From: Larix kaempferi
Lineage: Eukaryota; Streptophyta; Pinopsida; Pinales; Pinaceae
Length of the DNA: 64,000 nt
Reading direction: 5' to 3'
NCBI GenBank assembly: GCA_027924585.1
Contig: BSBM01000050.1
Location: 5,484,501-5,548,500, forward strand
Positions 11,165-23,200 of the stretch are shown one piece after another. Position numbers and translations under genes: made by a program. The first letter of the stretch is position 1, and each line of letters begins with the position of its first letter. The notes beneath the pieces were generated by a model. It searched no databases and had not been told where the DNA came from. It saw only the letters and a list, made by a program, of their open reading frames with translations.

Positions 11165-11590
11165 ATGCCTAAACATAATACTCATAAACCTCCTCCAGCA
11201 AGAACATCATTGGTTGTCACTCGTAGCCAGTCGCAGGAATCTACCTATGAACAACAAATAGCCCCAAAACCGACTGTAATTCCTGGTACACCCTGCACCT
11301 CAGCAGGAAAATAGAAGGGATATCCTTATCATATCACCTACTAGAGGACCCCTTTCATTTGAACAAATACTAAAAAGTTCTAATGATAGTATTGCTAGAG
11401 TACAACAAAGAATTATTAACCTACAAAGTAGAGGACTAGCAGCAATTCAACAGAACACCATTTCACAGACTGATAACCAAGAGCACCATGTCACAACCTC
11501 ATTGATGGATGGATGCCTCTTGTATGTTCTTAGAATGATAGGCATAAGCCTAGTTAAGGAGCTGTTAATTAGATGCTTAATAACTTAACT
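11165..11590 (+). pseudogene. Gag-like N-terminal fragment
   Basis: The ATG at 11165 opens a short basic, proline-rich N-terminus (MPKHNTHKPPPARTSLVVTR...) with a TAG at 11312. A shifted frame then continues with SFEQILKSSNDSIARVQQRI-type helical sequence to about 11589, where direct repeat DR1 begins. Basic, low-complexity N-termini with VTRSQSQ-like text occur in plant Gypsy gag proteins, which is the basis for this weak call. No zinc knuckle, protease or RT follows, so the element is truncated. Confidence 0.3.
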
Positions 11591-11935
11591 TAGCAAATTA
11601 ACTCAATATGATGATAATGATTGTTATGTAATTGCAGAATGTGAAACAATATGAATCAAGTAAAGAAATTTACTGATGCAAAACCTGCATATAAATCATA
11701 TGAATGATAAATCAAGCACACATATTTATATGTTTTATGATTTAACAATATAATTTAAACATAGGTACTAGATGTATGTATGAAAAACCAAAATGAATCA
11801 AGGAAACTTTATACACAACAAAAGAAAGCAAAAGAGAAACTAACTGAAATTCTTTTAAGATTGTAAAACATTACAATTCTCCAAGTACATAGTTTCTCCA
11901 GTTCTCTCCTTCGATGGTTCCCACATTCATCTGAT
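11590..11935. repeat. Direct repeat DR1, right copy
   Basis: Second copy of the segment at 5650-5990, same orientation, differing by scattered substitutions and small indels. The distance between the copies is about 5.95 kb. Confidence 0.75.
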
Positions 11936-12149
11936 TTTCCAAGGGAAGATTGCCACTTTCCCTTTTGGAATGCTATTTTTTACACATCCAATACTTAATC
12001 TTGAAATTTTAAAACATATTTTAGCAATTTCAAACTCTGATTTTGCATTTTCGGAAACCAAACTCGACACTTTACAAGAAATATAATCACAGTGAAATTG
12101 AACATATTAGTACAAACAAACATTCAAGTGTATTATTTAACAAAATACT

Positions 12150-12757
12150 TTCATTTTCATTTTATTCACAATTGGCCTCACATCGCTCATGCCATTTAGC
12201 TGCAGCAAGTAAGGCCATAATCGATCCAACAAGAATGTGTCATTAACATCGTCGGAAGTATAAGTTTTTGTTATAATATAGTTTCCTTCCTTGTTAGAAA
12301 CATGTTTTTCTTCGGAGTCATCGAAAATCATAGTATTTGTCCGATCCCAACCATGGATCAAAGTGTCCCAAACTATACTCAAAGGCTTGCGAAATACATA
12401 AGGATTTCCATCACCCTGAAAAACCTTTGTGGCTACGGAAGAACAATCTTCCTGTGTTAAAATTAATCTAAATAGTTCCCTTTTCAATCCCGTTCTTTCT
12501 AATAATCTAGGAAAAAACTCGTCAATGTTTTTTTGTTGGGCAGATGTCCATACGCCAACCTCAAAAATAGTAAAGCATTTTTCAAAAAATTCCCTTAAGC
12601 CTGGCCATATAAAATAATACTTTGTTGATGTTTCGATGTCTGGTGGTCGTCGCAATCCGAGCTTCTGTTTTCTATGTAAGGCGTGTAACAAAACGCCATT
12701 GAAATAAAAATTTATCAATGGTTTTCTAGAAACAAATCTTCTAGTACTATTTGAAAA
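12150..12757 (-). pseudogene. FCP1-like HAD phosphatase domain, copy b
   Basis: Reads in the minus direction from an intron-style acceptor near 12750. In order: KPLINFYFNGVLLHA (HAD motif I position), FIWPGLREFFEKCFTIFEVGVWTSAQQ (FCP1 core with the W-[ST]-[SA] signature near 12545), a cysteine-containing middle segment, KPLSIVWDTL, and TNTMIFDDSEEK (the DDS motif of HAD motif III, near 12310-12340). The strand order and spacing match the NIF/FCP1 domain. The nucleophile position reads Y-F-N-G where active enzymes have D-x-D or D-L-N-G, so activity is doubtful. This part of the frame is open; it is called a pseudogene because the rest of the locus is broken. It may be the last exon of the large locus up to 17906. 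Confidence 0.65.
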
Positions 12758-12926
12758 CAAAAAACACACACACACAACCCAGTCAATAAAATATTATGGT
12801 TCAATGTTTCTAAGTATATTGCTTTCATGTTCAACAATTTTTGAAACACATAACCAAATACATGGTACGATGTCCATAAATAATATGAGAACTGTGTAAT
12901 AAAACTTACACCAATTAAATGCAGGA

Positions 12927-13037
12927 GTTGTAAAAAATATACAAATCACTAAATGAATTTTTTTTGTATAATATGACGGTCATTTCAAATTAAATGTGTT
13001 TAACCAGAGCCCCATTTTTGAACAAGGATCGAGATAA
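12927..13037. repeat. Dispersed repeat, copy 2 (GTTGTAAAAAATATAC family)
   Basis: Matches 364-478 over its length, including TATAATATGACGGTCATTTC. It lies in the interval between the two FCP1-like regions. The remaining 13040-13990 holds no convincing exon, although open minus-strand stretches at 12980-13177 and 13336-13542 exist. Confidence 0.7.
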
Positions 13038-13624
13038 TTCAACAGACAACACAACATTGTTTTTATAGTTATATCTCTCTCTTGTGAACCGCCAAAATTA
13101 CAACTAGTTGGCATTTTCAAGCAATTTTCCTTGCAATTGTCTGCTGATTGATATTGCCCTTCATCTATAAACAACATGTCTGTTGTTTATATATATCTCC
13201 ATATTGGATAAGTACATCCTTGAACGAATTTTTGTATATGTTCTGTACTTCACCAACATTATTGTATGCAGACATTGAGTGATTATAAATATTACTAAGT
13301 TTACATTGCTCTCGAACCCAAATAAATACAAAATCTCAATTTTTCAACCATTCAAATATAGCAAGGAATTTTTTTAATTTCCATGTTGTTGAGCGAGGAA
13401 AACCACAGAGCAACGTCGAAATGCTCTCTGGAAACACTGATAATTTCGGGGCTGAACATGTGTGTATAATAACGATATCAATTATGGACAAAATGAGGTT
13501 GTTTGGAAGAATCTCCAATGTTGGATAACATCCGAAATCCAAAGAGCAATCCCTCTACTCCCAAGACCAATAGTTTCTTTTGCGGTGATATCCTGACTAC
13601 ATACAAGAACAATGACTATATATA

Positions 13625-13674
13625 TAACAACAACAACAACACCAACAACAACAACACCAACAACAACAACACTT
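13625..13674. repeat. Microsatellite (AAC)n/(AACACC)n
   Basis: Simple repeat of AAC triplets interrupted by ACC, about 50 bp. Confidence 0.9.
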
Positions 13675-14069
13675 TGTTCATAAAGTTAATGATCACAACC
13701 ATGCAACTGTACATGAAGATGTTGATTTCCAAAGATTAATACAAAAATCACCCAAAATTCAACAGATTCAATTGATTTAATAAAAGCATCACACTGAACT
13801 AATAATATATTACATTCAAACGAAAATAGCAACGCCTCCGGAAAAAACAGAAAACACATTGAATGATTTAAAATAGGCAATGATAGATTACATCTAGAAA
13901 TAGGCAATGATAGGTTACATTTGATGGCTATCACTCAACCATGATTTAGATGGGAGAAGGCATTGAAGGTTCTGATATCAACTGATTCATGCATTTGACT
14001 AAAATGCTTCCAAAGCCCATGTACCAATTTAGTATCTATCCTAAGGGACGATTCAATAAAGGGCTTACT

Positions 14070-14600
14070 CAAAATACAGTTTTGAAATGGAATGCTTTCT
14101 CACCATCACCCTCCAAAACAATCATTGATGTATTAATTTTCGAAGTTTTCATTGGGAACTTCGTCCACACACTCTCCATATTTTTTTGTGTATTTACTTC
14201 TTGATCGTAGGTACATCTCTCTCTAAACCAAAAAAATAAATTTTTTTGATGATATGATTTATCTTTACCGCATGCCATAAATGTTTTTGTAAGTAGTGGC
14301 TTCCCCTCATTGACACTACATTTAGATGACCAAATCCCAACATTGAATTTGGAAAGAAGTAAATCCAAAAATACAATGCCATTTGATCGTGACTCATATG
14401 GAGTTCTTCTATGTTTAAATTCAAATTCACAATTAGTAATCTCTTCCCCCTTTTTTACTCTTTCCCCTCCAATAGTATTTTTTTTTATTTCTCTTTTGGA
14501 GTCATTTTCTGTGGCTTTCTTGCGAAATAGAAAACCTTCCATTTCTAATATCAATAACATTTTTGTATGGGGAGCTGCACAGAAATATTGCTTGTCATTA
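14070..14600 (-). pseudogene. FCP1-like HAD phosphatase domain, copy a
   Basis: Minus-strand frame containing, in order: TKMLLILEMEGFLFRKK (HAD motif I position, near 14525-14560), a lysine/glutamate-rich insertion, RRTPYESRSNGIVFLDLLL, FNVGIWSSK (FCP1 signature near 14325), a C-containing middle part, KNMESVWTKFP and NTSMIVLEGDGEKAF (motif III position, near 14090-14130). These landmarks match the NIF/FCP1 family in order and spacing. The motif I aspartates are replaced (L-E-M-E) and motif III reads L-E-G-D instead of L-D-D-S, so it is probably not catalytic. It is one of two such domains 1.3 kb apart on the same strand, likely from a tandem duplication. Confidence 0.6.
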
Positions 14601-14661
14601 TAAACTTCGGAATAAATTTGTTTTATCAATTTAAGTAGAAAATATTCTTTTTCTTTTACCT

Positions 14662-15110
14662 GTAAATGGCAGGCCAACATTTGACTGGTGAGTAACATCG
14701 CCGGAGACACTGCATTTTGACACCAATCCCTCTCTAGTTTCAATATTGATCAAGCACTCGCCTTGTTCATTATTGTCCAAGCTCTTGCCTAGTCCATTAT
14801 TCTCCAATATGATTTGCTGGCCAATATCCAGGGGCATCTTCGATGCCAGTTCTGGTTGTGGATGATCCACATGTTGACCTGGAAATTTGCAGGTATACAT
14901 TTTATATAATTTTTTGCAAGTATTCAAGGTCACTATCCCCTTTCATAATTTAGTTAATTTAACCACGATCTTTGAAAATAAATTTTTACCTTCTTGTCCT
15001 GTTTGTGCTCATGTTTGGTAGTTCTTAGTGGATTCTCTATCACATTCACTTTCGTCATCGGATAGTACAATTTGATTGGATGATACCTGGGTGTTCTCTT
15101 TATTTGAAGC
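14662..15110 (-). pseudogene. Two candidate linker exons of the methyltransferase/FCP1-like locus
   Basis: Two minus-strand segments bounded by plausible splice sites: about 15110-14990 (acceptor ..CTACTACAG, donor ACAAG/GTAAAA, acidic text such as VLSDDESECDREST, one TGA) and about 14893-14662 (acceptor ATTTCCAG, donor TTTACAG/GTAAAAG, text such as ENNGLGKSLDNNEQGECL). Both are acidic and low-complexity, as expected of a flexible linker. They fill the gap between the methyltransferase-like exon and the first FCP1-like exon, the main argument for one transcript. Boundaries are estimates. Confidence 0.4.
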
Positions 15111-15262
15111 TGTAGTAGAATAGGAATTTGAATAATTTATTGAACATAACCGACCGAGAAAAGTAAAATAAAATTAAAGACATCTGAAAATGTTAATAGA
15201 AATACCTTGTTTTAGAAAAGTAAAATAAAATCAAAGACATCTAAAAAAGTTAATAGAAATAC

Positions 15263-16591
15263 CTTGTTTTACACCCAATTCATGATAGAAATTGTTCATA
15301 AACAGCTCTTGTTGTACTGTCTCAACAACAGAAATAACTATTCGTTTTGGAGCCCTCATCAATGAACGAAGAATCCTACCTCCTGCGTAAAACGAAAGAA
15401 CTGTGCCTTGAGAAGTGACCTGTCTGGAAACTATGTGATCCCAGAATTCTTGTGTCCTTTCTTTTGCAAACACATGGCTTCTCGCACTATCGTTGTCAAC
15501 CTTGGGCCGAGGTAAATCAATCATTGGTAGGCCCTCATCCTTCCAATCCATATCAATTTCAGAAGTAGATAAAATATCCTTATCCCTTCCAATGATAAAA
15601 AATTGTATAATAGAGAATCCTATAAACAAGTCCCTGGAGAATTCTCTATAAACTCCCTTTGTAGGATTCGATGTAACATGTTTTTTTGATTTCTTGCTGA
15701 AAATTGTGAAAGTTCTAGAAATCATACAAGAGTTTTCCATATCAGCTAAAAAAATACAAGTACATGCCTCTTCATTTGTTTATATGTAGTAAAAAAACGC
15801 AACCATGTCTTGTTTTTTCCATCGACTATTACAATTACACATATCCACAACAACAAATTCACAGCTGACTGCTGCACCAAAGAATGGAATTAATCTGAGT
15901 GTGTTGACCAAAGATTTGGGATAACAACATTGACAAGCAAACTGTGAACTATTTTTGATGTCGTCAACATACATACCCATCCTCTCTTTATTGATATATA
16001 GATTCAATATTTTCTGAGCATAAATTGGTATTTTGGTACCATTATCCACTTTAGATTAGTTCTTTCTCTTTTTACTCAGAGATTTTGCTTGCTTTCTGGA
16101 GCATAAAATACTGCACAGTTGCTGGAGATGGTCTGGTGCAATTTTATATATTTCAATGACTTTATCGTCAGTGACAGTCCATGATCAATCAATTTGAACA
16201 TCATTAACTCTGAAATATTCAATGATCGAATGCCTGGTTGACCTCTTGTCCTTGATTCGTTTGCAATATTGATTTAAAGTTTGTGCGCAAACGTTTTTAT
16301 CAACTGATGTGCTCATCCAAACTGATCCGTTGATTATATTGTCCGCCACAACGGTCAATTCATCTTCATCAAGATCACACAATGGTCTAAAAAAATTAGA
16401 GCCATAACTCTTTATTTTATTTTGAACAAAATCATCCTTAGTGATGCTCTTGGGCGAGCATGGCAAGGAGCCACTTTTGTAAAGCTCGAATACATACTGC
16501 CATTTGCTCCACAGTCGATCCGATGTCAAAACAAGAGTTAGCTTGTCTTTAAGTCTCTCATTTTGAACAAGAAAGATATCCATACATTCAT
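15263..16591 (-). pseudogene. Beta-class amino-methyltransferase-like exon
   Basis: A single minus-strand frame covers the stretch, broken by TGA near 16183, TAA near 16050 and TAG near 15781. In order: a helical region with VFELYKSGSLPCSPKSITKD; LIPFFGAAVSCEFVVVDMCN (position of DPPY motif IV, near 15840-15900, reading D-M-C-N); VTSNPTKGVYREFSRDLFIG; then AKERTQEFWDHIVSRQV leading into GTVLSFYAGGRIL (FxGxG-like motif I, near 15371-15400) and a following acidic residue in VVETVQQ. The order IV, then target-recognition-like segment, then motif I is that of beta-class N4-cytosine/N6-adenine methyltransferases. The donor CAAG/GTATTT ends the exon. Degenerate motif IV and the stops argue against activity. 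The call rests on motif order only. Confidence 0.5.
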
Positions 16592-16699
16592 CTTGAAAAG
16601 AATGCAAACATATAAAATTGAATATTCCAGTTAATTTTCTAATTTCATAACACAGGAAACAATCTAAAGACTTTGATTGATAAGAATAAAAAATCTATA

Positions 16700-17906
16700 C
16701 CTGCCAAGCATCACTGGAAACGTTTCCCTTTCCCGGGCGGGATGGAGTACCGCAGGATATCCATTTCTCCCTTGCTTTTTCAACTTGAGAAATGAATGAA
16801 GTGTTTGCAAATTCCTTGTTTGACAAATTTTATCATTTGCATAATTTGCTGATGGTGTGTTGAGGAACGTCTCTATGTAGAAGACGAGCTGTTCGTTGCC
16901 GATACCTTGAATGAAGTTGTTTATATCGATCATATGTAATGATTATTTTCTGCGCAGAAATAGTATGCTTCCCATCCAATATATACAAATTTACCGATGG
17001 CAAATTAATTTCTTCTTCATTTCCAGGAAGAAAGATCAATGTGGTCTCCTTATCGAAAGGCAATAGAATAGCATCTCTCAATGTTGTTGTAAATGTATGG
17101 AGAAGAGATACAACCATCTTTTGCATGACCTCCTCATCAACCTTTCGATATTGTAAGTGCGGAGGCGCAACAACACATCTTGTTTCGTCAATGGAAAAAA
17201 CTTGCTCATTGAACAAAAAGTATTTGATCTACTATTGTTGAACTTCTTTTGAACTTTCGAAGCTCTTAGTCACTTTCCACAACATCGCTTTAGAAGGAAT
17301 TACTTTGAGTTGTTTGAAGGAAGGTTTTCCCACATATTTTACAATATATTGGAAATATGCTCTTCTGTTGTACGTAAGAATCTTTTCATGGCATACCTTT
17401 ATCGGCTTCTTATTAATATTCATGTAATGCAATATAGAGGAATTTTTCCCAGCCAACATTCTTTTCCTCCATACCGACAAAATTCCTTTCTTCAAGGATG
17501 ATGCGGTATCAATTTTGGAACGATTAGAAACATCATACAAGGGAAAAACCCACCCTTGCTTCGCACAGGAAATCAGATCTAGATCGGGACCACTTTTCAT
17601 TAGATCTGGTCAATAATTACAAACCATAAGATCAAGCAATAGAAGGAAACACTTTTCACCATCAACCCATTCAACTTGAACTCACAATTTTTCATCAGAT
17701 TCATCAGGATTTGCATATGTCAATATTCTAGCTCTAGTCCGAGCTCTCTTGTAATCCAAGTAGAATAGATATAAATCCGGGTACAAATTATCGGGTTCTT
17801 CCATATCAACATACCATCCATTTGTGAATAAGTGAAGGTCATGATCTTTTGCCAATTCAAAGAAAGGGATTTCCTGGTAGTTACTGAGGCTCAACAACGC
17901 AGCCAT
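16700..17906 (-). pseudogene. N-terminal exons with ParB-like motif
   Basis: Exon 1 (17906 to about 17686) starts ATG, encodes LSLSNYQEIPFFELAKDHDL, and ends at a strong donor (AAATT/GTGAGT). Exon 2 resumes near 17598 and runs to a donor GGCAG/GTATAG near 16699. It holds two adjacent TAG codons at 17229-17234 and a one-base frameshift near 16930. Just before the frameshift is NLYILDGKHTISAQK (near 16945-16985), which resembles the DGxHR region of ParB-N/Srx-fold domains, with T for R. ParB-N domains are known to be fused to beta-class methyltransferases in bacteria and phages, which would fit the next exon. The ParB assignment is tentative. Downstream text (GNEQLVFYIETFLNTPSANYAN) is compatible with the rest of such a domain. 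Confidence 0.4.
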
Positions 17907-17939
17907 GCTTTATCTACAAAACAGTCAATATTAAGTAGT

Positions 17940-18610
17940 CAATATAAGAATGCATACAATGTCTATAATTATAAATTAGTGTTTTAATATTAGATGTATA
18001 CTTGCAAATGTTCATGCTAATGATCGATGGTTAAGGATTGACCCCTCATTTTCAAAATCAATTGATTGATTAAGAACAAATCTATTAGCACTATCCATGA
18101 GAGATCGAATGCACATTTTATAGAGTCGTTTGAGATAAGGATCGATCATAGAACGAGCGATCATCATAGAATGGGCGACCAATTGTTTTTGTTTATCTAT
18201 ATGAGTTTATCACATGTTTTGTATTCGAGTTTATGTGAGTTTTTGTACTTAATTTATATGTATGTGAATGGTAATTGCACATTGATTAATTGGAATACAA
18301 GTGCGTGATTGTGAAGAAGAAACACATAGTTTGATGAATTCGTAGCTAACTGGTGAATACAGTAGAGATTCAACGTAGTTCCGTATACTGCGATAGCTGC
18401 CAAGTGCTAAGTCATTTGGTGTTCTATCCCATTAGTTAGTTGATGTTAAATAGAACGTTATACGAAGATCGTAACAACATTTGTGCATCGCCATGGTTAA
18501 GATAATCTTGCTTATGAAACCCCCATATTCGCTTTGGGTTAGACTTCAACCTGTTTACTAGGTTATGCCGAAGGGGCTAGTGAAAGGGGTTTTATTGTGT
18601 ATACATTTAT
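17940..18610. other. Spacer, no gene seen
   Basis: AT-rich sequence immediately upstream of the minus-strand exon 1. It may contain the promoter of that locus, but no convincing TATA box or reading frame was found. Confidence 0.5.
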
Positions 18611-18614
18611 CTCG

Positions 18615-19230
18615 TGAATGAAGGGTCGACCGAACCTTATTGTGCTCAGTGTTCTTTCATTGTTCACCATTCTTCATATACATGAATTGACACCCTCAAC
18701 CTTCGGAGGTTTAATATTTGGACAAAAGTATATGCAGGCCACCCGATAATTTGAAAAGATTTATGGTATTAAAAATGGAATTTACATGCATTGAATAGAT
18801 GGCAACCTTAATTAAGATTGGACAATTATTGGACAACGTGCTCTACAAATCATACAGAGATAACAAATAAAACTTATTAAAGAGTATTGATTGGATTGTT
18901 TCTTATCTCTTCTTTTTCACCAGATCAAAGCATTTTGACTGTAACTAAATGGCTACCTTGCCTTTGTTAAAAAGTCCCATGCAATGAAGGGGCGGCCGAC
19001 CCTTCTTCTACCAAGTATTCTTTTCATAATAGTTCTAGACTACAAGAAGGGTCGACCAATATTTCTTGTGTTCAACATTCTAGATACAGGTGAACTCCTG
19101 GATATAGGTGTTCACAATTTTATACTAAACAAAGGGGCGACCGATCCTTCTTGTCGGAGGTCGGAAGTCGGGATAAATATTGTTTATATGTTATAACTTA
19201 GCTAATCTCCATTCCCCACTATTTACTGTG
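18615..19230. repeat. Palindromic repeat block A6
   Basis: GAAGGG..CCCTTC palindromes near 18620, 18985, 19045 and 19135. A non-repeat segment at about 18725-18960 separates the first unit from the rest. Same strand orientation as blocks A1 to A5. Confidence 0.8.
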
Positions 19231-19254
19231 GAAGTCGGGAGTCGGTAAGTGTTG

Positions 19255-19345
19255 TCCTATCCCATAATTTGCATTGCGGGTTGCGGGATAGCGGAATTGA
19301 AGGAACATTTTAAGAAATCTAGGTATCCGCAATCCGCAATATATT
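19255..19345. repeat. Palindromic repeat block C4
   Basis: Short member of the CCGCAATTGCGG family with GCATTGCGGGTTGCGGGATA near 19271 and CCGCAATCCGCAATATATTT near 19328. More diverged than the others. Confidence 0.65.
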
Positions 19346-19384
19346 TGCATCTTTGGAAAAGGAAATGAGATCCTCATGGGGGGT

Positions 19385-19925
19385 GCAAGAAGGGTCGACC
19401 GACCTTTCTTGTGCCGAGTATTCTGTTCAAAATAGTTCTAGGCAGCAGTAAGGGTCGGTCGATCCTTCTTGTGTTCACCACTCTGCATACAGGTGAATTG
19501 TAACATATAGGTGTCTATAGTTGTCTACTAAATGAAGGGGCGGCTGATTCTTCTTGTCGCAAGTTGGGATAATTATTATTGATATGTTATAAATTAGCCA
19601 ATATACCGATCCCAACTATTCATTACGGAATTCGGATGTATGGAATTGTTGTCCCAGCCTAGGCGGGTTGAATATTTTTACAATTGACTCATAAATGAAG
19701 GGTCGGACGACCTTTCTTCTGCCCAATATTCTGTTCAAAATAGTTCTAGACTGCAAGAAGGGCCAGTCGATCCTTCTTGTGTTCACCATTCTGGATATAG
19801 GTGAATGGTTGGATATAGTTGTTTACAATTTTATAATAAACGAAGGGGCAATCGATCCTTCTTGTCAGAGGTCGAAAGTCGGGATAAATATTGTTTATAT
19901 GTTATAACTTAGACAATCTCCATTC
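19385..19925. repeat. Palindromic repeat block A7
   Basis: Two further unit groups of the GAAGGG..CCCTTC family, starting near 19388 and 19695, each with internal palindromes at the usual spacing. The ends read GTTATAACTTAG as in other copies. Confidence 0.8.
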
Positions 19926-20283
19926 CAGGATGAATTCTGCATTAATTTGGAAGAAAGAACATTGACAATATTTAAATGTGTGGATTAGAGCATATAAAAT
20001 GAATTGTAACTCAGATATTACAGTCAACTATGAGGCAAAGCGATAAGATGGTGTAACACGAAATACATTCACAAAAGATAAATTAAAAGACTGAAGAAAG
20101 TAACAACATATGAATCTCTATTTCAGATCCAACCCCTATTACTTTGTAAAATCAAAATTTATACAAAAATTTCTTTGAATTCTTCGCTAAAAAAGAAATT
20201 TCAAAGAAATCTGTCTGATGTAACACTTGGGTAGTTAACAAAGGAACCACAATGTCATTTAAAATTAAGACATCTGAATATTT

Positions 20284-23200
20284 ATTCCTGACATAACCTG
20301 TGTTTTGGTTTCCCAAATCTTTCAACAATTTTCCATTGATCTTGAGTTGGGATTTCATAATCCATCATTTCTTCCACCATCACCTCCAATTCTATGCATT
20401 CTATGTAACATACATTTGGTAGACCCTTCTTAATCATTACAAATTGTTCAATTATTTCAAAATCATCGGTCAATTTATCAATTATTGTCTTTCTAGTTAA
20501 TCCTTTGACCAAACCTTCAAATTTCGAGTCAAATTGTGATAATTTTTTTGAGTCATTAATTTTCCATCGACACTCCAAAAAGAACATAGACCACATTCAA
20601 AATACCCAAGAAATAATTCCTTAAAATTTTGAACTTCAAGGACCATCTGTTGCGCCATGTCTTCTACTTCTGTAACAAGATCATGCTTGCTAATAACTCT
20701 TCTTGCCGAAATGATGATTGATGGTTTGTATTTGATTCCAAACCTCTGCATATCTAATTGGATTAGAGTTTTTAACAAATTGATTGTATTTTGAGCTGTT
20801 TCTGAAGGCCTTTTGTGTAATGTCTCATTTTCCACTTTACACCTCTGGAGGCTATGTTTGCTATAGCATCTTTATTTGCTATAAAATTCAAATAAGACCA
20901 GAATTTGGTGACTTCCACTGATATCGCATCCCATATAAGGTGTTTAGATCCGTGTAATGGAATCCGACCTGTCAATTTATCTTTTAATTCATCAAATTTC
21001 TTTTGCAGTGGATTTCTATCACTCAAAGCCTTTATCTTTGCTCCAAAATTTTGAATTATTTCCTCTTTCAACTTTTGGTTTTCTGCTTTCAACTCTTCTA
21101 TCTCTATATCTTTTAGACTAATTTGTTACATAGCACTGGTCAATTCCTCAGTGGAGGAATTTTCCATTTTTCCTTCATCCATACATAGAGCTTGATCCCC
21201 TCGCTTCTCTGGAACTTGCATAGTTTCAATTTGATTGGTATTCAACAATGAAATTTGTGACAACATTTCAATCCTTTGTTTTTCCCAAGGATGCTTTTAA
21301 TCTTGTAACTTTAATATTTTACCTTTGTGATCCATCATTTCTTTATATATGGATTCCTTTTCTTGTTGTAATGCTGTCAACTCTAGAGATTGCACATGTT
21401 GATTATTTGGCACCTTCAATTTTTTCTTGAGAATTTGAATGGTATTTTATTTTTCATCAATGAGCCTTTTGGTACACTAGTTGTTCCCTGGCTTGGCTCC
21501 CACGATCACAAGGTCCACTTGTAGTCTTTTGATCTGGATCGAGTTTGCTTTGTTTTCTGCCTTCTCTTGCCTCAGTTGACTCTCCAGCTTTGCTATCACA
21601 GACTACAATTTAGAAATTTTTAAATTGAATTGCAATAAATCAGAATATAGGAAATCTCCTGTTTGTTTATGCAATTGAATCTTATCTGGTATATTAATTG
21701 CATCAAGCTTAACTTCCATTTCATAAACTTTCTCATTGTTCACCACTGCAAACCTTATAGAGTTTCTTCCTGGATCCGTAGCTGTAAGAAGGGAAACTTT
21801 TTGTTCTGCCAACGTTTTTACTTGAGGGTACAATTTTTTAGTTTCTTCGGAAGAATGCTTCCTCTTTGATGTATATTGTGAAAGGACATCAGATCTGGAC
21901 TTATATTGAGAGTTACTTCCAGATTCATTTATTTCTCAAAAACAATATTCCTTTATTTTTGTAGGTGGCGGCGAAATCAAACTAGTTTTTTCTGGAACAA
22001 TTGAATATCGTTCCTCCATACTAATAATTTCCTTCTGTTGTTCCACTTTTAATTTCTTCCTTGAAACTTCTTGATTGAATTCCATACTATCAACTTCTGG
22101 AATACTTCTCTTACCGGTGATATCAGATTTAGCTGGTGTCTGAACCAGCATTGCCAAATTTCCTGTTTGTTCCATATTCGCCTCTTTATTATCTTGTTAA
22201 ATTTTGAATAAATTTTCCATTTCTTTCAATCCTTCTACTGTTTGATGATCAAAAGCCTTGTTTCCATTTTGATGTCTCCTTTGCGATATAATTTGATGAG
22301 GATCATAATTAATCCTTTCATCCTCTTGGAAATCCATAATATTCAGTAATTTTTCTGCTACAGAGAGGGCTACCTTATTCTTAATGATGAATGGACCAAA
22401 TTTAAGAGGGAATTTCACATCCAATGGTTTTTTGAAAGCACATAAATGTTCTTGTTCTGAATGAAACCTTTGTCTAATAAATTCCAAGGAAAAAACCCTC
22501 GTTGTTAAAAAGGGTGGCAATAGATACAGTGCTCCAGTAAAACCATACACCCTCATTATAGTATTATCTCTATACAAGAACCAATCACCTGTTTGGCCTT
22601 CTGGTGTAGGCTGCAAAGTTCCTTTCATTTCTTCTAACACTCGGGGCATTTTAGCATTAAAAATAATTCTGTAAACGTCTGCCATGATTTTATGAGTGAA
22701 CTCAAACATATTGACCTGTTTAGGAAGGTCATGAGAAAAGATGGTACCAAGAAACTTGGATTCTGAAATGTTTGAACACACAAACAACTTCAGGAGATAT
22801 GACTGATATCTGAAATGATTCACCTTGTTGAAATTCACCAACTGGCCATGAATCGCTTCAACTAGGAATTCATCAAAATTAAAACAACACACTAGACTCG
22901 ACTGTGACTCTGGTGAAATTACTTAGAGAATGAAACCTAACATAACTTCCGTGATTGACTTATCACTATCTAGACCTAAAATTTGACTCAACTAAGGACA
23001 AAAATAATAGGGTATCTCGTTGAAAGACATCAATACTCAAAGGAAACGATAGGTTTTCATGCGATTGACCATCTTTCAAGACTTGTAATAAAAACTTGTC
23101 TTTTTCTGCAGGACTGCAGTTTCTATAAAACTTTGTCAAATTTTCTTCGTTAAATGACTCAGGGATTTTGGGAAATGTTTCAGGTAAACGTAGAACCTCA

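Noticed and set aside
13336-13542. Extra exon between the two FCP1-like regions
   Set aside because: Open frame without a clear motif or convincing splice sites.
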